Shown here in pieces: positions 1 to 6,090 of a DNA stretch of 7,847 nucleotides. The DNA is from Sphingomonadales bacterium UBA1936. Its GTDB lineage: Bacteria; Pseudomonadota; Alphaproteobacteria; Sphingomonadales; Sphingomonadaceae. Numbering within the stretch: the first letter of the stretch is position 1; every line of letters begins with the position of its first letter. The notes beneath the pieces are model-generated. The model saw only the letters and a program-made list of their open reading frames with translations. It was not told the origin of the DNA and did not search any database. The stretch lies in NCBI GenBank assembly GCA_002336985.1, contig DDFE01000193.1, forward strand, positions 5,350 to 13,196, given 5' to 3'. The translations under genes were made by a program, and so were the position numbers.

Positions 1-335
1 AGCACTGGACTCGCGACCAACGATGCCCGAATCCATGCGCCGCCCAAGCCGAGTGCGCCTACCACCCCGGCAATCACCAATGCCCGTCGCCCGCGCCCTC
101 CCAAGGGTAGCGCCAAACCGGCTGCGACAACCGCTGCCATCGCGATCAGCCAGCCCAGCCAGCCGTCCCGCGTTGGCAGCGCGAACCACATTGCAGCCCC
201 CGTTCCGAATGCAACGGGAAGCCACAGGGGAAGCAGATCCAGCTGATGTTCCAGCCAGGCCTCGACGCCATCCGTCACGCGAGATTTGCGCGGTGCAGCA
301 TCGGTGCTAGGGGCATCGGCAAACGTCGCGTCCAT
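1..335 (-). CDS. comEC: ComEC/Rec2-family DNA uptake protein, N-terminal part (cut by window edge)
   Basis: The reverse strand from ATG at 335-333 reads open to the window edge: 111 complete codons plus 2 nt. About 30 polar residues come first, then the segment LLPLWLPVAFGTGAAMWFAL (residues 34-53), then hydrophobic stretches at about 58-78 and 84-108. A short cytoplasmic head, the 'LPLWLPVAFG' first helix and closely spaced helices are what I know from the start of alphaproteobacterial ComEC (DUF4131 region). ComEC forms the inner-membrane channel that passes single-stranded DNA into the cytoplasm during natural transformation. The catalytic and channel-core domains lie outside the window, so function cannot be checked here. 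The gene diverges from gltX, an arrangement I recall from other sphingomonads. No clear Shine-Dalgarno precedes the ATG; an in-frame GTG seven codons upstream is an alternative. The identification is fairly secure, the exact start less so. Confidence 0.8.
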   Translation of the reverse strand, partial: MDATFADAPSTDAAPRKSRVTDGVEAWLEHQLDLLPLWLPVAFGTGAAMWFALPTRDGWLGWLIAMAAVVAAGLALPLGGRGRRALVIAGVVGALGLGGAWIRASLVASPV

Positions 336-346
336 CGCGATTGACT

Positions 347-350
347 GGAG
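347..350 (+). promoter_or_regulatory. Ribosome binding site supporting the gltX TTG start
   Basis: GGAG lies 10 nt upstream of TTG 361 and is the best Shine-Dalgarno match near the N-terminus of gltX. It is the main reason for choosing the TTG over ATG 286 or GTG 391. It falls in the roughly 25-nt gap between the divergent comEC and gltX starts. Confidence 0.45.
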
Positions 351-360
351 CAACACCCCC

Positions 361-1773
361 TTGGACGCAATTGTCCCTCACAAGCCCCCGGTGACCCGTT
401 TTGCGCCATCGCCGACGGGATTCCTGCACATCGGCGGGGCGCGCACGGCGCTGTTCAACTGGCTCTATGCCCGTCACCATGGCGGCACCTTCCTGTTGCG
501 TATCGAGGATACCGACCGGGCGCGCTCCACGGATGCCGCCATCGAGGCGATTCTCGACGGGATGCGCTGGCTGGGCCTCGATTGGGACGGCCCCGAAGTC
601 TATCAGTTCAGCCGTGCGGCGCGGCACGCCGAGGTCGCACACCAGTTGCTTGCCAACGGCCATGCCTATCGCTGCTACGCGACCGCGGAAGAACTGGAAG
701 AAATGCGCGCTGCCCAGCGCGCCGCCAAGCAACCGCTTCGCTATGACGGCCGCTGGCGCGACCGGACCGACGCGCCCGACTTGCCCTATGTGATCCGTCT
801 GAAAGCACCGCAGACCGGCGAAGTCACGATCGTCGATCGCGTCCAGGGACCGGTGACGGTCCAAAACGCCGAACTCGACGATTTCGTCCTGCTGCGATCG
901 GACGGAACGCCGACCTACATGCTGTCTGTGGTGGTCGACGATCACGACATGGGCGTGACGCACGTCATTCGCGGCGACGACCATTTGAACAATGCTTTCC
1001 GTCAGTTGGCGCTGATCCGCGCGATGGGATGGGAAGATCCGACCTATGCGCACGTGCCGCTGATCCACGGCAACGACGGTGCGAAACTTTCCAAGCGGCA
1101 CGGCGCGCTGGGCATCGAGGCGTATCGTGACGAAATGGGCATCCTGCCGGAAGCGCTGAACAATTATCTTCTGCGTCTTGGCTGGGGGCACGGGGACGAC
1201 GAGATCATCACGCGCGAACAGGCGATCGAATGGTTCGACATCGACGCGGTAGGCCGTTCGCCGTCGCGGTTCGACATCAAGAAACTCGAAAACATCAATG
1301 GCCATTACCTGCGCGAGGCCGATGACAGCCGACTCGCGGAAATCGTCGCTCCGCTCGCGGGAACGGGCGATGTCGCGCTCCTGACCAAAGCGATGCCGGT
1401 CTTGAAAGTGCGTGCAAAATCGACTCTCGAACTTGCAGACAGCGCAACTTTCCTGTTCGCGCAGCGTCCGCTGCCACTGGATGCCGGCGCCGCTGCCCTG
1501 CTTACGACCGACGGAGTTGCGCTCGCAGGGCAGGTTCGCGATGCGGTGGCGCAATGCGGCGAATGGACTGCCGAGGCGCTGGAAGCAGCCGTGCGGCGCG
1601 TCGCCGAGGATGCCGGATTAGGCCTGGGCAAGGTTGCCCAACCGCTACGCGCCGCGCTAACCGGCCGAACGACCTCCCCGGGAATTTTCGACGTGCTTGT
1701 CCTGCTCGGACGCGACGAGACGCTTGGGCGTCTTGACGACGCCCTCGCCGGGCGCAATGCGCGTGCCAACTAA
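361..1773 (+). CDS. gltX: Glutamyl-tRNA synthetase (glutamate--tRNA ligase)
   Basis: This cytoplasmic class I aminoacyl-tRNA synthetase joins glutamate to tRNA-Glu using ATP. From TTG at 361 the protein is 470 aa, the usual family size (about 465-485). The nucleotide-binding HIGH-type signature is RFAPSPTGFLHIGG (residues 13-26), and the second class I signature is AKLSKRHG (241-248, KLSKR form). Between them lie the GluRS landmarks LRIEDTDRARS and VIRGDDHLNN; the C-terminal third is the helical anticodon-binding part. Start choice: GGAG at 347-350 sits 10 nt before the TTG. The longer reading from ATG 286 adds 25 residues with no resemblance to GluRS and would overlap comEC by 50 nt. GTG at 391 is a third option but has no ribosome site. 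gltA follows after 15 nt, so the two are probably one transcript. Many alphaproteobacteria lack GlnRS and use a non-discriminating GluRS that also charges tRNA-Gln for GatCAB; the sequence alone does not tell whether this one does. Confidence 0.95.
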   Translation: MDAIVPHKPPVTRFAPSPTGFLHIGGARTALFNWLYARHHGGTFLLRIEDTDRARSTDAAIEAILDGMRWLGLDWDGPEVYQFSRAARHAEVAHQLLANGHAYRCYATAEELEEMRAAQRAAKQPLRYDGRWRDRTDAPDLPYVIRLKAPQTGEVTIVDRVQGPVTVQNAELDDFVLLRSDGTPTYMLSVVVDDHDMGVTHVIRGDDHLNNAFRQLALIRAMGWEDPTYAHVPLIHGNDGAKLSKRHGALGIEAYRDEMGILPEALNNYLLRLGWGHGDDEIITREQAIEWFDIDAVGRSPSRFDIKKLENINGHYLREADDSRLAEIVAPLAGTGDVALLTKAMPVLKVRAKSTLELADSATFLFAQRPLPLDAGAAALLTTDGVALAGQVRDAVAQCGEWTAEALEAAVRRVAEDAGLGLGKVAQPLRAALTGRTTSPGIFDVLVLLGRDETLGRLDDALAGRNARAN

Positions 1774-1779
1774 CGAGGA
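1774..1779 (+). promoter_or_regulatory. Ribosome binding site of gltA
   Basis: CGAGGA follows the gltX stop codon directly. It abuts the first ATG (1780), too close to serve it, but is 9 nt from the second in-frame ATG (1789). It therefore decides for 1789 as the gltA start and suggests translation shortly after gltX termination. Confidence 0.65.
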
Positions 1780-1788
1780 ATGACGCAC

Positions 1789-3072
1789 ATGGGTGATACG
1801 GCCAAGCTCAGCATCGGCGGCAAGGATCTCGACTATCCGGTTCTCTCGGGAAGTGTCGGGCCGGATGTCGTCGATATCCGAAAGTTCTACGCCCAGACCG
1901 GCGCATTCACTTACGATCCCGGCTTTACCAGCACAGCGAGCTGCGAATCGGCGATCACCTATATCGACGGCGATGCGGGCATTCTGCTCCACCGCGGTTA
2001 TCCGATCGACCAGCTCGCCGAAAAGTCGAGCTTCATGGAGGTCAGCTACCTGTTGCTGAACGGCGAACTGCCGGATGGGGACACGCTGGCCAAGTTCACC
2101 AACACGATCACGCGCCACACCATGCTCCATGAGCAGATGGCGACGTTCTACCGCGGGTTCCGGCGCGATGCCCACCCGATGGCGATCATGTGCGGCGCCG
2201 TCGGCGCTCTCTCAGCCTTCTATCACGACTCGACGGACATTACCGATCCGCAGCAGCGGATGATCGCGTCGCATCGTCTGATCGCCAAGATGCCGACGAT
2301 TGCGGCCATGGCGTACCAGTACAGCGTAGGGCGCCCGTTCCTTTATCCGCAGAACAGCCTGTCTTACACTGGCAACTTCCTGCGCATGACCTTCGGTAAC
2401 CCCGCCGAGCCTTATGAAGTGAACCCGATCGTCGAAAAGGCGATGGACAAGATCTTCATCCTCCATGCCGACCACGAACAGAACGCATCGACCTCGACCG
2501 TGCGCCTTGCCGGCTCGTCGGGCGCAAACCCGTTCGCGTGCATTGCGGCGGGCATCGCCTGTCTCTGGGGCCCGGCGCATGGCGGCGCGAACGAGGCGGC
2601 GCTGGAAATGCTTCGCGAGATCGGCACGCCCGACCGCATTCCGGAATATATCGCCCGCGCGAAGAACAAGGACGATCCGTTTCGTCTGATGGGCTTCGGC
2701 CACCGCGTTTACAAGAACTTCGACCCGCGCGCGAAGGTGATGAAGGCGACGGCGGACGCGGTGCTCAAGGAACTGGGTGTCACCGACCCGATCTTCGACG
2801 TCGCGCGCGAACTCGAACAGATCGCGCTCAACGATCCCTATTTCGTCGAGAAGAAGCTGTACCCGAACGTGGATTTCTATTCGGGCGTCATCCTGTCGGC
2901 GATCGGCTTTCCGACGACGATGTTCACCGCCCTCTTCGCACTTGCCCGCACCGTCGGCTGGGTTGCGCAGTGGAACGAAATGATCAGCGATCCGGAACAG
3001 AAGATCGGCCGCCCGCGCCAGCTCTACACCGGCCCGACGCAACGCGATTACGTCCCCGTCGAAAAGCGCTAG
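1789..3072 (+). CDS. gltA: Citrate synthase, type II (hexameric, NADH-sensitive family)
   Basis: This enzyme condenses acetyl-CoA with oxaloacetate to citrate, the entry step of the TCA cycle, in the cytoplasm. The 427-aa length equals that of E. coli GltA and the sequence aligns almost without gaps from DPGFTSTASCES onward. The catalytic triad falls at the E. coli numbers: His264 in GPAHGGANE, His305 in GFGHRVYKN, Asp362 in PNVDFYSG. Residues known to bind the inhibitor NADH in the E. coli enzyme are also present: Arg109, His110, Tyr145, Arg163 and Lys167. Cys206, near that site in E. coli, is Ala206 here. This numbering match and the ribosome site at 1774-1779 support ATG 1789 over ATG 1780, which would add MTH. 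It lies 15 nt after gltX. The gene ends in TAG that overlaps the stop of the convergent kinase-like gene, so any terminator must lie inside that gene; a strong hairpin begins 15 nt past the stop. Confidence 0.97.
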   Translation: MGDTAKLSIGGKDLDYPVLSGSVGPDVVDIRKFYAQTGAFTYDPGFTSTASCESAITYIDGDAGILLHRGYPIDQLAEKSSFMEVSYLLLNGELPDGDTLAKFTNTITRHTMLHEQMATFYRGFRRDAHPMAIMCGAVGALSAFYHDSTDITDPQQRMIASHRLIAKMPTIAAMAYQYSVGRPFLYPQNSLSYTGNFLRMTFGNPAEPYEVNPIVEKAMDKIFILHADHEQNASTSTVRLAGSSGANPFACIAAGIACLWGPAHGGANEAALEMLREIGTPDRIPEYIARAKNKDDPFRLMGFGHRVYKNFDPRAKVMKATADAVLKELGVTDPIFDVARELEQIALNDPYFVEKKLYPNVDFYSGVILSAIGFPTTMFTALFALARTVGWVAQWNEMISDPEQKIGRPRQLYTGPTQRDYVPVEKR

Positions 3073-4424
3073 CCGACAGGCAGCGTCAGCGCGAACCGGG
3101 CCCCCTGGCCCGGCGCGCTGTCGAGCGTGATGTCGCCCCCCATCGCGCGCGCAAGCCGCCGCGAGATATAGAGGCCAAGGCCGTTTCCGCCGGGTTCCGA
3201 CGGGTCGACGCGCGCGAACTTGCGGAACACGCGCTCATGGTCTTCGGGCGCAATGCCGCGCCCCTGGTCGGCGACGATGACCACGGCATTGTCGTCGTCG
3301 CTCTCGATCCGCAGCCAGACCATCGCATCGGGCGGCGAATAACGGATGGCGTTGGTCAGCAGGTTCACGAGGATCTGCAGCACGCGGTGAAAATCCCCCA
3401 GCGCGACCAGTTCCTCGTCCAACGCGGGCCCGTCGATGCGCACGCTGGCATTGGCGGCGCGTACTGCCATCAGGCCCGCCGCCCGGCGCGCGACATCCGC
3501 CAGATCCACAGGCTCCGGCGCAATGGTAAAGCCCGGCTGCTCGACGGCATCCAGGTCGGCTAAGTCGTCGACCAGCGCGAGCAGGTGCCGTCCGGCGCTG
3601 GCAATGTCCCCGGCATAATCGGCATAATCGCGGCGCAATGGCCCATCGGCTTGGGCGCCGATGCTGTCAGCACGCGACACGATCCGGTCGAGCGGCCCGC
3701 GTAGCGCGGTACCGAGACGCTGTGCGAAATCGCGGTCGGTGACGAAGTCCTCAACCGCGGCGTCCGCCGAGCGGTCCTGTTGCGTCGCCGTGCCGGAAAA
3801 CCCCAGCAGTTCACCTGTTTCGGAAAGGCGCGGCGTCCCGGCGAGCACGAATTCGATGTCTGGCGCGTCGCGACGCACCGCACGCTGGTCATGGAATGCC
3901 GTCTTGTCCGCCAGCGCGGCGAGGATCGGCAAGTCGCCATCGCCGTCTTCGATCAGGCGGACGAGTCGTGTCAGCGGCCGGCCGGCAAGGTCGAACGGGC
4001 GCAGATCGGTCGTGTCGGAAGGGGCGAAGGCGACATCGGTAAGGACAAGCCGCGCGTCCGTCGACCATGACCAATCGCCGATGGTCGTGGCTTCCACGGT
4101 CGCGATGGGCTGCGCGACAAGCCAGGACTTCCGCGGAATACGCGTCGTCCATCCTGCCACTGCCAGGCAAACCCCGTCATCCACCGGCTTCGCCTGAACG
4201 TAGAGTTCGATATCCTCGTCCCCATCGGCGGCGAATATCGTCCGCGAAACCGGGATGCGCAGGGTCCGCGCCAGGCGCGCCAGCGTCGCCAGTTGGGGGA
4301 CTGCGATGACCGCACCCACCTGCCCGCCCGCACGTTCGTTGAGCGCGCCAAGACGCTCGCTCGCCGAAACGAGCTTGTCCGCACCATCGGTACGGGCGTG
4401 TTCGGGCGCGGTTTGCGCGGTCAC
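3069..4424 (-). CDS. Soluble histidine-kinase-like protein lacking the phosphoacceptor histidine
   Basis: A 451-aa protein with no transmembrane segment or signal peptide, so probably cytoplasmic. The N-terminal 165 residues are unassigned; about 166-220 looks PAS-like. A HisKA-like helical hairpin spans about 228-296: its first helix carries GTALRGPLDRI (238-248), where the usual motif is SHELRTPL. Thr239 sits where the autophosphorylated His should be. The only His in the hairpin, His280 in GRHLLALVDDL, is in the second helix at a place where ordinary kinases also often carry His. The ATP-binding domain (about 340-451) appears intact: N-box around Asn354/Asn358, G1 DQGRG (386-390), F-box FRKF (400-403), G2 GGNGLGL (412-418), then GQGARF. 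It may therefore bind ATP without forming phospho-His, as is known for the Caulobacter pseudokinase DivL (Tyr in place of His). The GTG start is the first possible after an in-frame stop and has no clear ribosome site; translation may be coupled to the gene 35 nt upstream. No response regulator is adjacent. Confidence 0.85.
   Translation of the reverse strand: MTAQTAPEHARTDGADKLVSASERLGALNERAGGQVGAVIAVPQLATLARLARTLRIPVSRTIFAADGDEDIELYVQAKPVDDGVCLAVAGWTTRIPRKSWLVAQPIATVEATTIGDWSWSTDARLVLTDVAFAPSDTTDLRPFDLAGRPLTRLVRLIEDGDGDLPILAALADKTAFHDQRAVRRDAPDIEFVLAGTPRLSETGELLGFSGTATQQDRSADAAVEDFVTDRDFAQRLGTALRGPLDRIVSRADSIGAQADGPLRRDYADYAGDIASAGRHLLALVDDLADLDAVEQPGFTIAPEPVDLADVARRAAGLMAVRAANASVRIDGPALDEELVALGDFHRVLQILVNLLTNAIRYSPPDAMVWLRIESDDDNAVVIVADQGRGIAPEDHERVFRKFARVDPSEPGGNGLGLYISRRLARAMGGDITLDSAPGQGARFALTLPVG
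3087..3120. terminator. Strong GC-rich hairpin downstream of gltA
   Basis: Inner arms CCGGGCC and GGCCCGG pair around loop CCCT (3096-3113). Outer arms CAGCGCG (3087-3093) and CGCGCTG (3114-3120) extend the stem to 14 bp with AA (3094-3095) unpaired. It starts 15 nt after the gltA stop and lies inside the 3' end of the kinase-like gene. No T-tract follows on either strand, so this is not a classical intrinsic terminator; it may protect the gltA mRNA 3' end or aid termination. It encodes the Gly-rich APGQGARF stretch on the other strand, so the symmetry could partly reflect coding constraint. Confidence 0.4.
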
Positions 4425-4458
4425 GCGAGAGAGTCACGGCATTGCGGCACACTCGCCG

Positions 4459-4478
4459 CTTAACGCGCTTGGGTTAAG
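4459..4478. repeat. Inverted repeat CTTAAC-N8-GTTAAG upstream of the kinase-like gene
   Basis: Perfect 6-bp arms (4459-4464 and 4473-4478) flank an 8-nt spacer. One arm covers the stop codon of the membrane-protein gene and the whole dyad begins 35 nt before the kinase-like GTG start. The TTAA cores stand out in GC-rich DNA and recall CtrA-type TTAA motifs, but the spacing between the two TTAA cores is 10 nt, not the 7 of the CtrA consensus. It could be an operator, an mRNA hairpin or chance. Confidence 0.25.
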
Positions 4479-5623
4479 GCCCTGCTAAGCCTGTTTTGCA
4501 GCCAAGCCAGGCTGACGAACGCATGGATCGCGGCGATCACCAGCCCGGCCGTAAATCCCGCAGACCCGAAGAGCGATGCAACTCCGACGATAACGACATA
4601 GCCGGGCACATCGGCCAGCCAGGACGGATCATCGCCAGCATGCGGCAATCGCTGGAAAAGCACCGTTGCGATCACGAGGACGATGGCAAGCACGAGCGGT
4701 GCGCGATCGGCCAGCGGCGGGATGAGCAGGCCGGCCAGCGCAACCCCGGCGGCGGCGTACAGAACGCGGCCGCGCCAGATAGCGAGTTTCGGCGCTTGCC
4801 CCGTTGCCCGCTCGGACAGTTGGCCAAAGGCATCGGCGATGAACCCGATCAGCAGCAGCAAGGCAGCCAGGACCGGCGACTTGCACCACGCAAAGCCGAT
4901 CGCGGCCGTCAGCGGAACAGCTGCGATCCATGGGGAAAAGCGTGCAATCGCAGCAAGATGGTCGGCAACGACATTCCCCGCTAGCCGAACGGTCGGGATC
5001 ACGATCCAGCGTGATGCCCAACCACGGCTTTCGGCCAGGGCGTCATTGGTAATTTCGCGCGCTGCAAGCACCCTGTCATGCTCGTCGTCGCCCCGCCACA
5101 GCGGATCACCGGCATCCAGGATCATTCGCTCGGCATTTGCCCCGACAGCCTGCCGCAACAATGTCGATCCCAGGTCCCAGTCACCGACCATCGCCGCGGT
5201 CGACCGGACTTGCGCGCCATCCAGCCGGGCAAATCCTGTCCAGCGTGCCCGCGCATCGATCAATTCCCATGTCGAATCCGCGTCAGCCGACACGCAGAGC
5301 AATGTCGGCTTCTCCGCATTCATCAGCGCGACCGTTCGTTGCTCATCGACGATCGCCGGACCGCTCATCAGCAGGACGGTTTCATCGGGATGGAGCAGGT
5401 CGGCGATCTCGATCGCTGTCCGCGCGAGTATGGCGGACACACCGGCGCCCTTCGCCCAATCGATCGCCGCGACGAGTTGCGGCGTGATCCGCCCCGCGAC
5501 GACCACGAGATGCACAGCACCTGCGCGTACGGCCTGGCGGACACGGAATTCCGGCCACGACACACCCAATATGGGCGCTGCCGGATCGTCATCGTCGAAT
5601 AAAATCAGCGCTGCGCGTGTCAC
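4460..5623 (-). CDS. Membrane protein: nucleotidyltransferase-like head fused to a degenerate CDP-alcohol phosphotransferase-like domain
   Basis: 387 aa from GTG 5623. Residues 2 to about 170 alternate beta-strand-like and helix-like stretches (ALILFDDDD, AVHLVVVAG, ETVLLMSGPAIVD) in the order of a nucleotidyltransferase alpha/beta fold, but without its Gly-rich GxGxR loop. Residues about 190-230 include RGWASRWIVIPTVRL, which resembles the linker in proteins joining a sugar-nucleotidyltransferase to a CDP-alcohol phosphatidyltransferase. The C-terminal 160 residues hold five or six membrane helices (about 230-246, 249-264, 287-305, 308-325 and one or two within 340-375). DAFGQLSER (264-272) lines up with the phosphotransferase signature DxxDGxxAR, but the Asp-Gly pair is absent and the later Asp residues are not evident. 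Enzyme activity is therefore doubtful; family assignment is by eye. The start was chosen because GGAAGAG lies 7 nt before the GTG; a TTG at 5683 would add 20 residues. It is the middle gene of a probable three-gene operon, 79 nt after the Hpt-like gene. Confidence 0.7.
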   Translation of the reverse strand: MTRAALILFDDDDPAAPILGVSWPEFRVRQAVRAGAVHLVVVAGRITPQLVAAIDWAKGAGVSAILARTAIEIADLLHPDETVLLMSGPAIVDEQRTVALMNAEKPTLLCVSADADSTWELIDARARWTGFARLDGAQVRSTAAMVGDWDLGSTLLRQAVGANAERMILDAGDPLWRGDDEHDRVLAAREITNDALAESRGWASRWIVIPTVRLAGNVVADHLAAIARFSPWIAAVPLTAAIGFAWCKSPVLAALLLLIGFIADAFGQLSERATGQAPKLAIWRGRVLYAAAGVALAGLLIPPLADRAPLVLAIVLVIATVLFQRLPHAGDDPSWLADVPGYVVIVGVASLFGSAGFTAGLVIAAIHAFVSLAWLQNRLSRALTQAR

Positions 5624-5630
5624 GCCCGAT

Positions 5631-5637
5631 CTCTTCC
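5631..5637 (-). promoter_or_regulatory. Ribosome binding site supporting the GTG start of the membrane-protein gene
   Basis: On the minus strand GGAAGAG, preceded by further G residues, lies 7 nt before the GTG at 5623. No comparable site precedes the TTG at 5683. This favours the 387-aa product. Confidence 0.55.
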
Positions 5638-5702
5638 CCCACCCAAGGGAGCGCGCGATACGCAATCGGCGCGCCGACTGCAAAGGACGATGGACTGAAG
5701 GT

Positions 5703-6008
5703 CTAGACGGGCATGGAGAGCGACGACAGCGACCGGTCGATACGAGTCAGCGCTTTGGGATCGCAAAGCGGCGCGTCATGGGCGAATTTTGCCGCGTCCA
5801 TGATGCGATGCGCACCGAAACTTGCAGCTAGGCTGCGCAACCGCAGCGCGGCCGCTTGCCAGCTTTCGACCGTATCGGCTGCACGCATCGCCGTAACGTG
5901 CGCCGACGCGCTGTCGAAAAACGCGGCCCGCAGGTCATCCATCAAATCGGGTGCCGAGCCCGCAACCGCTGCAAGTGCAGCTTCCAACGCTCCTGGATCA
6001 TATGCCAT
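5703..6008 (-). CDS. Small Hpt-like helical protein lacking the phosphoacceptor histidine
   Basis: 101 aa from the ATG at 6008 (MAYDPGALEAAL), all predicted helical and soluble. A preceding in-frame ATG at 6029 gives 108 aa; neither has a convincing ribosome site, and the MAYDPG start was preferred from memory of similar sphingomonad proteins. The pattern of helices and the core ALRLRSLAASFGAHRIMDAA resemble a histidine phosphotransfer domain, whose signature is AHxLKGxAxxxGA. The position of the phosphorylated His is Leu55 (Leu62 in the longer form), flanked by matching residues (LRSLAASFGA). His37 and His67 are elsewhere in the helices and would not replace it. A true Hpt relays phosphate between receiver domains; this one probably cannot, and may act as a binding or dimerisation module. 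It is the first gene of the probable operon leading to the kinase-like gene, whose His is also missing. The Hpt assignment is tentative. Confidence 0.7.
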   Translation of the reverse strand: MAYDPGALEAALAAVAGSAPDLMDDLRAAFFDSASAHVTAMRAADTVESWQAAALRLRSLAASFGAHRIMDAAKFAHDAPLCDPKALTRIDRSLSSLSMPV

Positions 6009-6090
6009 CCGGTGTCCGTAGGCGGTCATGCCTTAAGACGGCGTTTCGACGGACTTTCATATTGGTTGATAGTCATGGTAAACAAAACCC
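6009..6090. promoter_or_regulatory. Divergent promoter region
   Basis: This short gap (61 nt if the Hpt-like gene starts at 6029, 82 nt if at 6008) must serve both the three-gene operon on the left and the coiled-coil gene on the right. It has an AT-rich stretch (about 6049-6087) that stands out locally. A weak minus-strand -35/-10 pair can be drawn (TTGTTT, 18 nt, TATGAA), but no pair is convincing. No GANTC methylation site lies within it. Confidence 0.45.
6075..6082 (-). promoter_or_regulatory. CtrA-like half site, TTTACCAT
   Basis: On the minus strand TTTACCAT differs at one position from the alphaproteobacterial CtrA half-site TTAACCAT. It lies in the gap between the divergent genes, 9 nt upstream of the coiled-coil ATG. 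The second half of a full TTAA-N7-TTAA site is absent, so this is a weak candidate. Confidence 0.2.

Noticed and set aside
23..310. Plus-strand open frame (95 codons) at the left edge
   Set aside because: It is antisense to the comEC N-terminus, whose reverse-strand reading gives recognisable membrane helices. The plus-strand product is Arg/Pro-rich noise.
255..320. Possible gltX promoter (TTGCGC ... TAGGGG) inside the comEC start
   Set aside because: The -10 element is poor and the spacing is 16 nt; too weak to annotate, although a promoter must exist near here.
307..1554. Long minus-strand open frame (415 codons) opposite gltX
   Set aside because: It lies wholly antisense to a well-conserved GluRS. 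The translation is rich in Arg, His and Asp with no recognisable domain, as expected for a shadow frame in GC-rich coding DNA.
2538..3563. Plus-strand open frame (341 codons) spanning the gltA end and the kinase-like gene
   Set aside because: It runs out of frame through gltA and antisense through the kinase-like gene, and its Arg/Pro-rich product matches nothing known. Both overlapped genes have clear conserved motifs.
5666..5677. 12-bp perfect palindrome TCGGCGCGCCGA upstream of the membrane-protein start
   Set aside because: It could be an operator, but GC-only palindromes of this length arise by chance in such DNA, and no second copy was noticed.
4683..5831. Plus-strand open frame (382 codons) opposite the membrane-protein gene
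   Set aside because: The minus-strand reading has coherent membrane helices and a good ribosome site; the plus-strand product is Ser/Arg/Ala-rich with no pattern.
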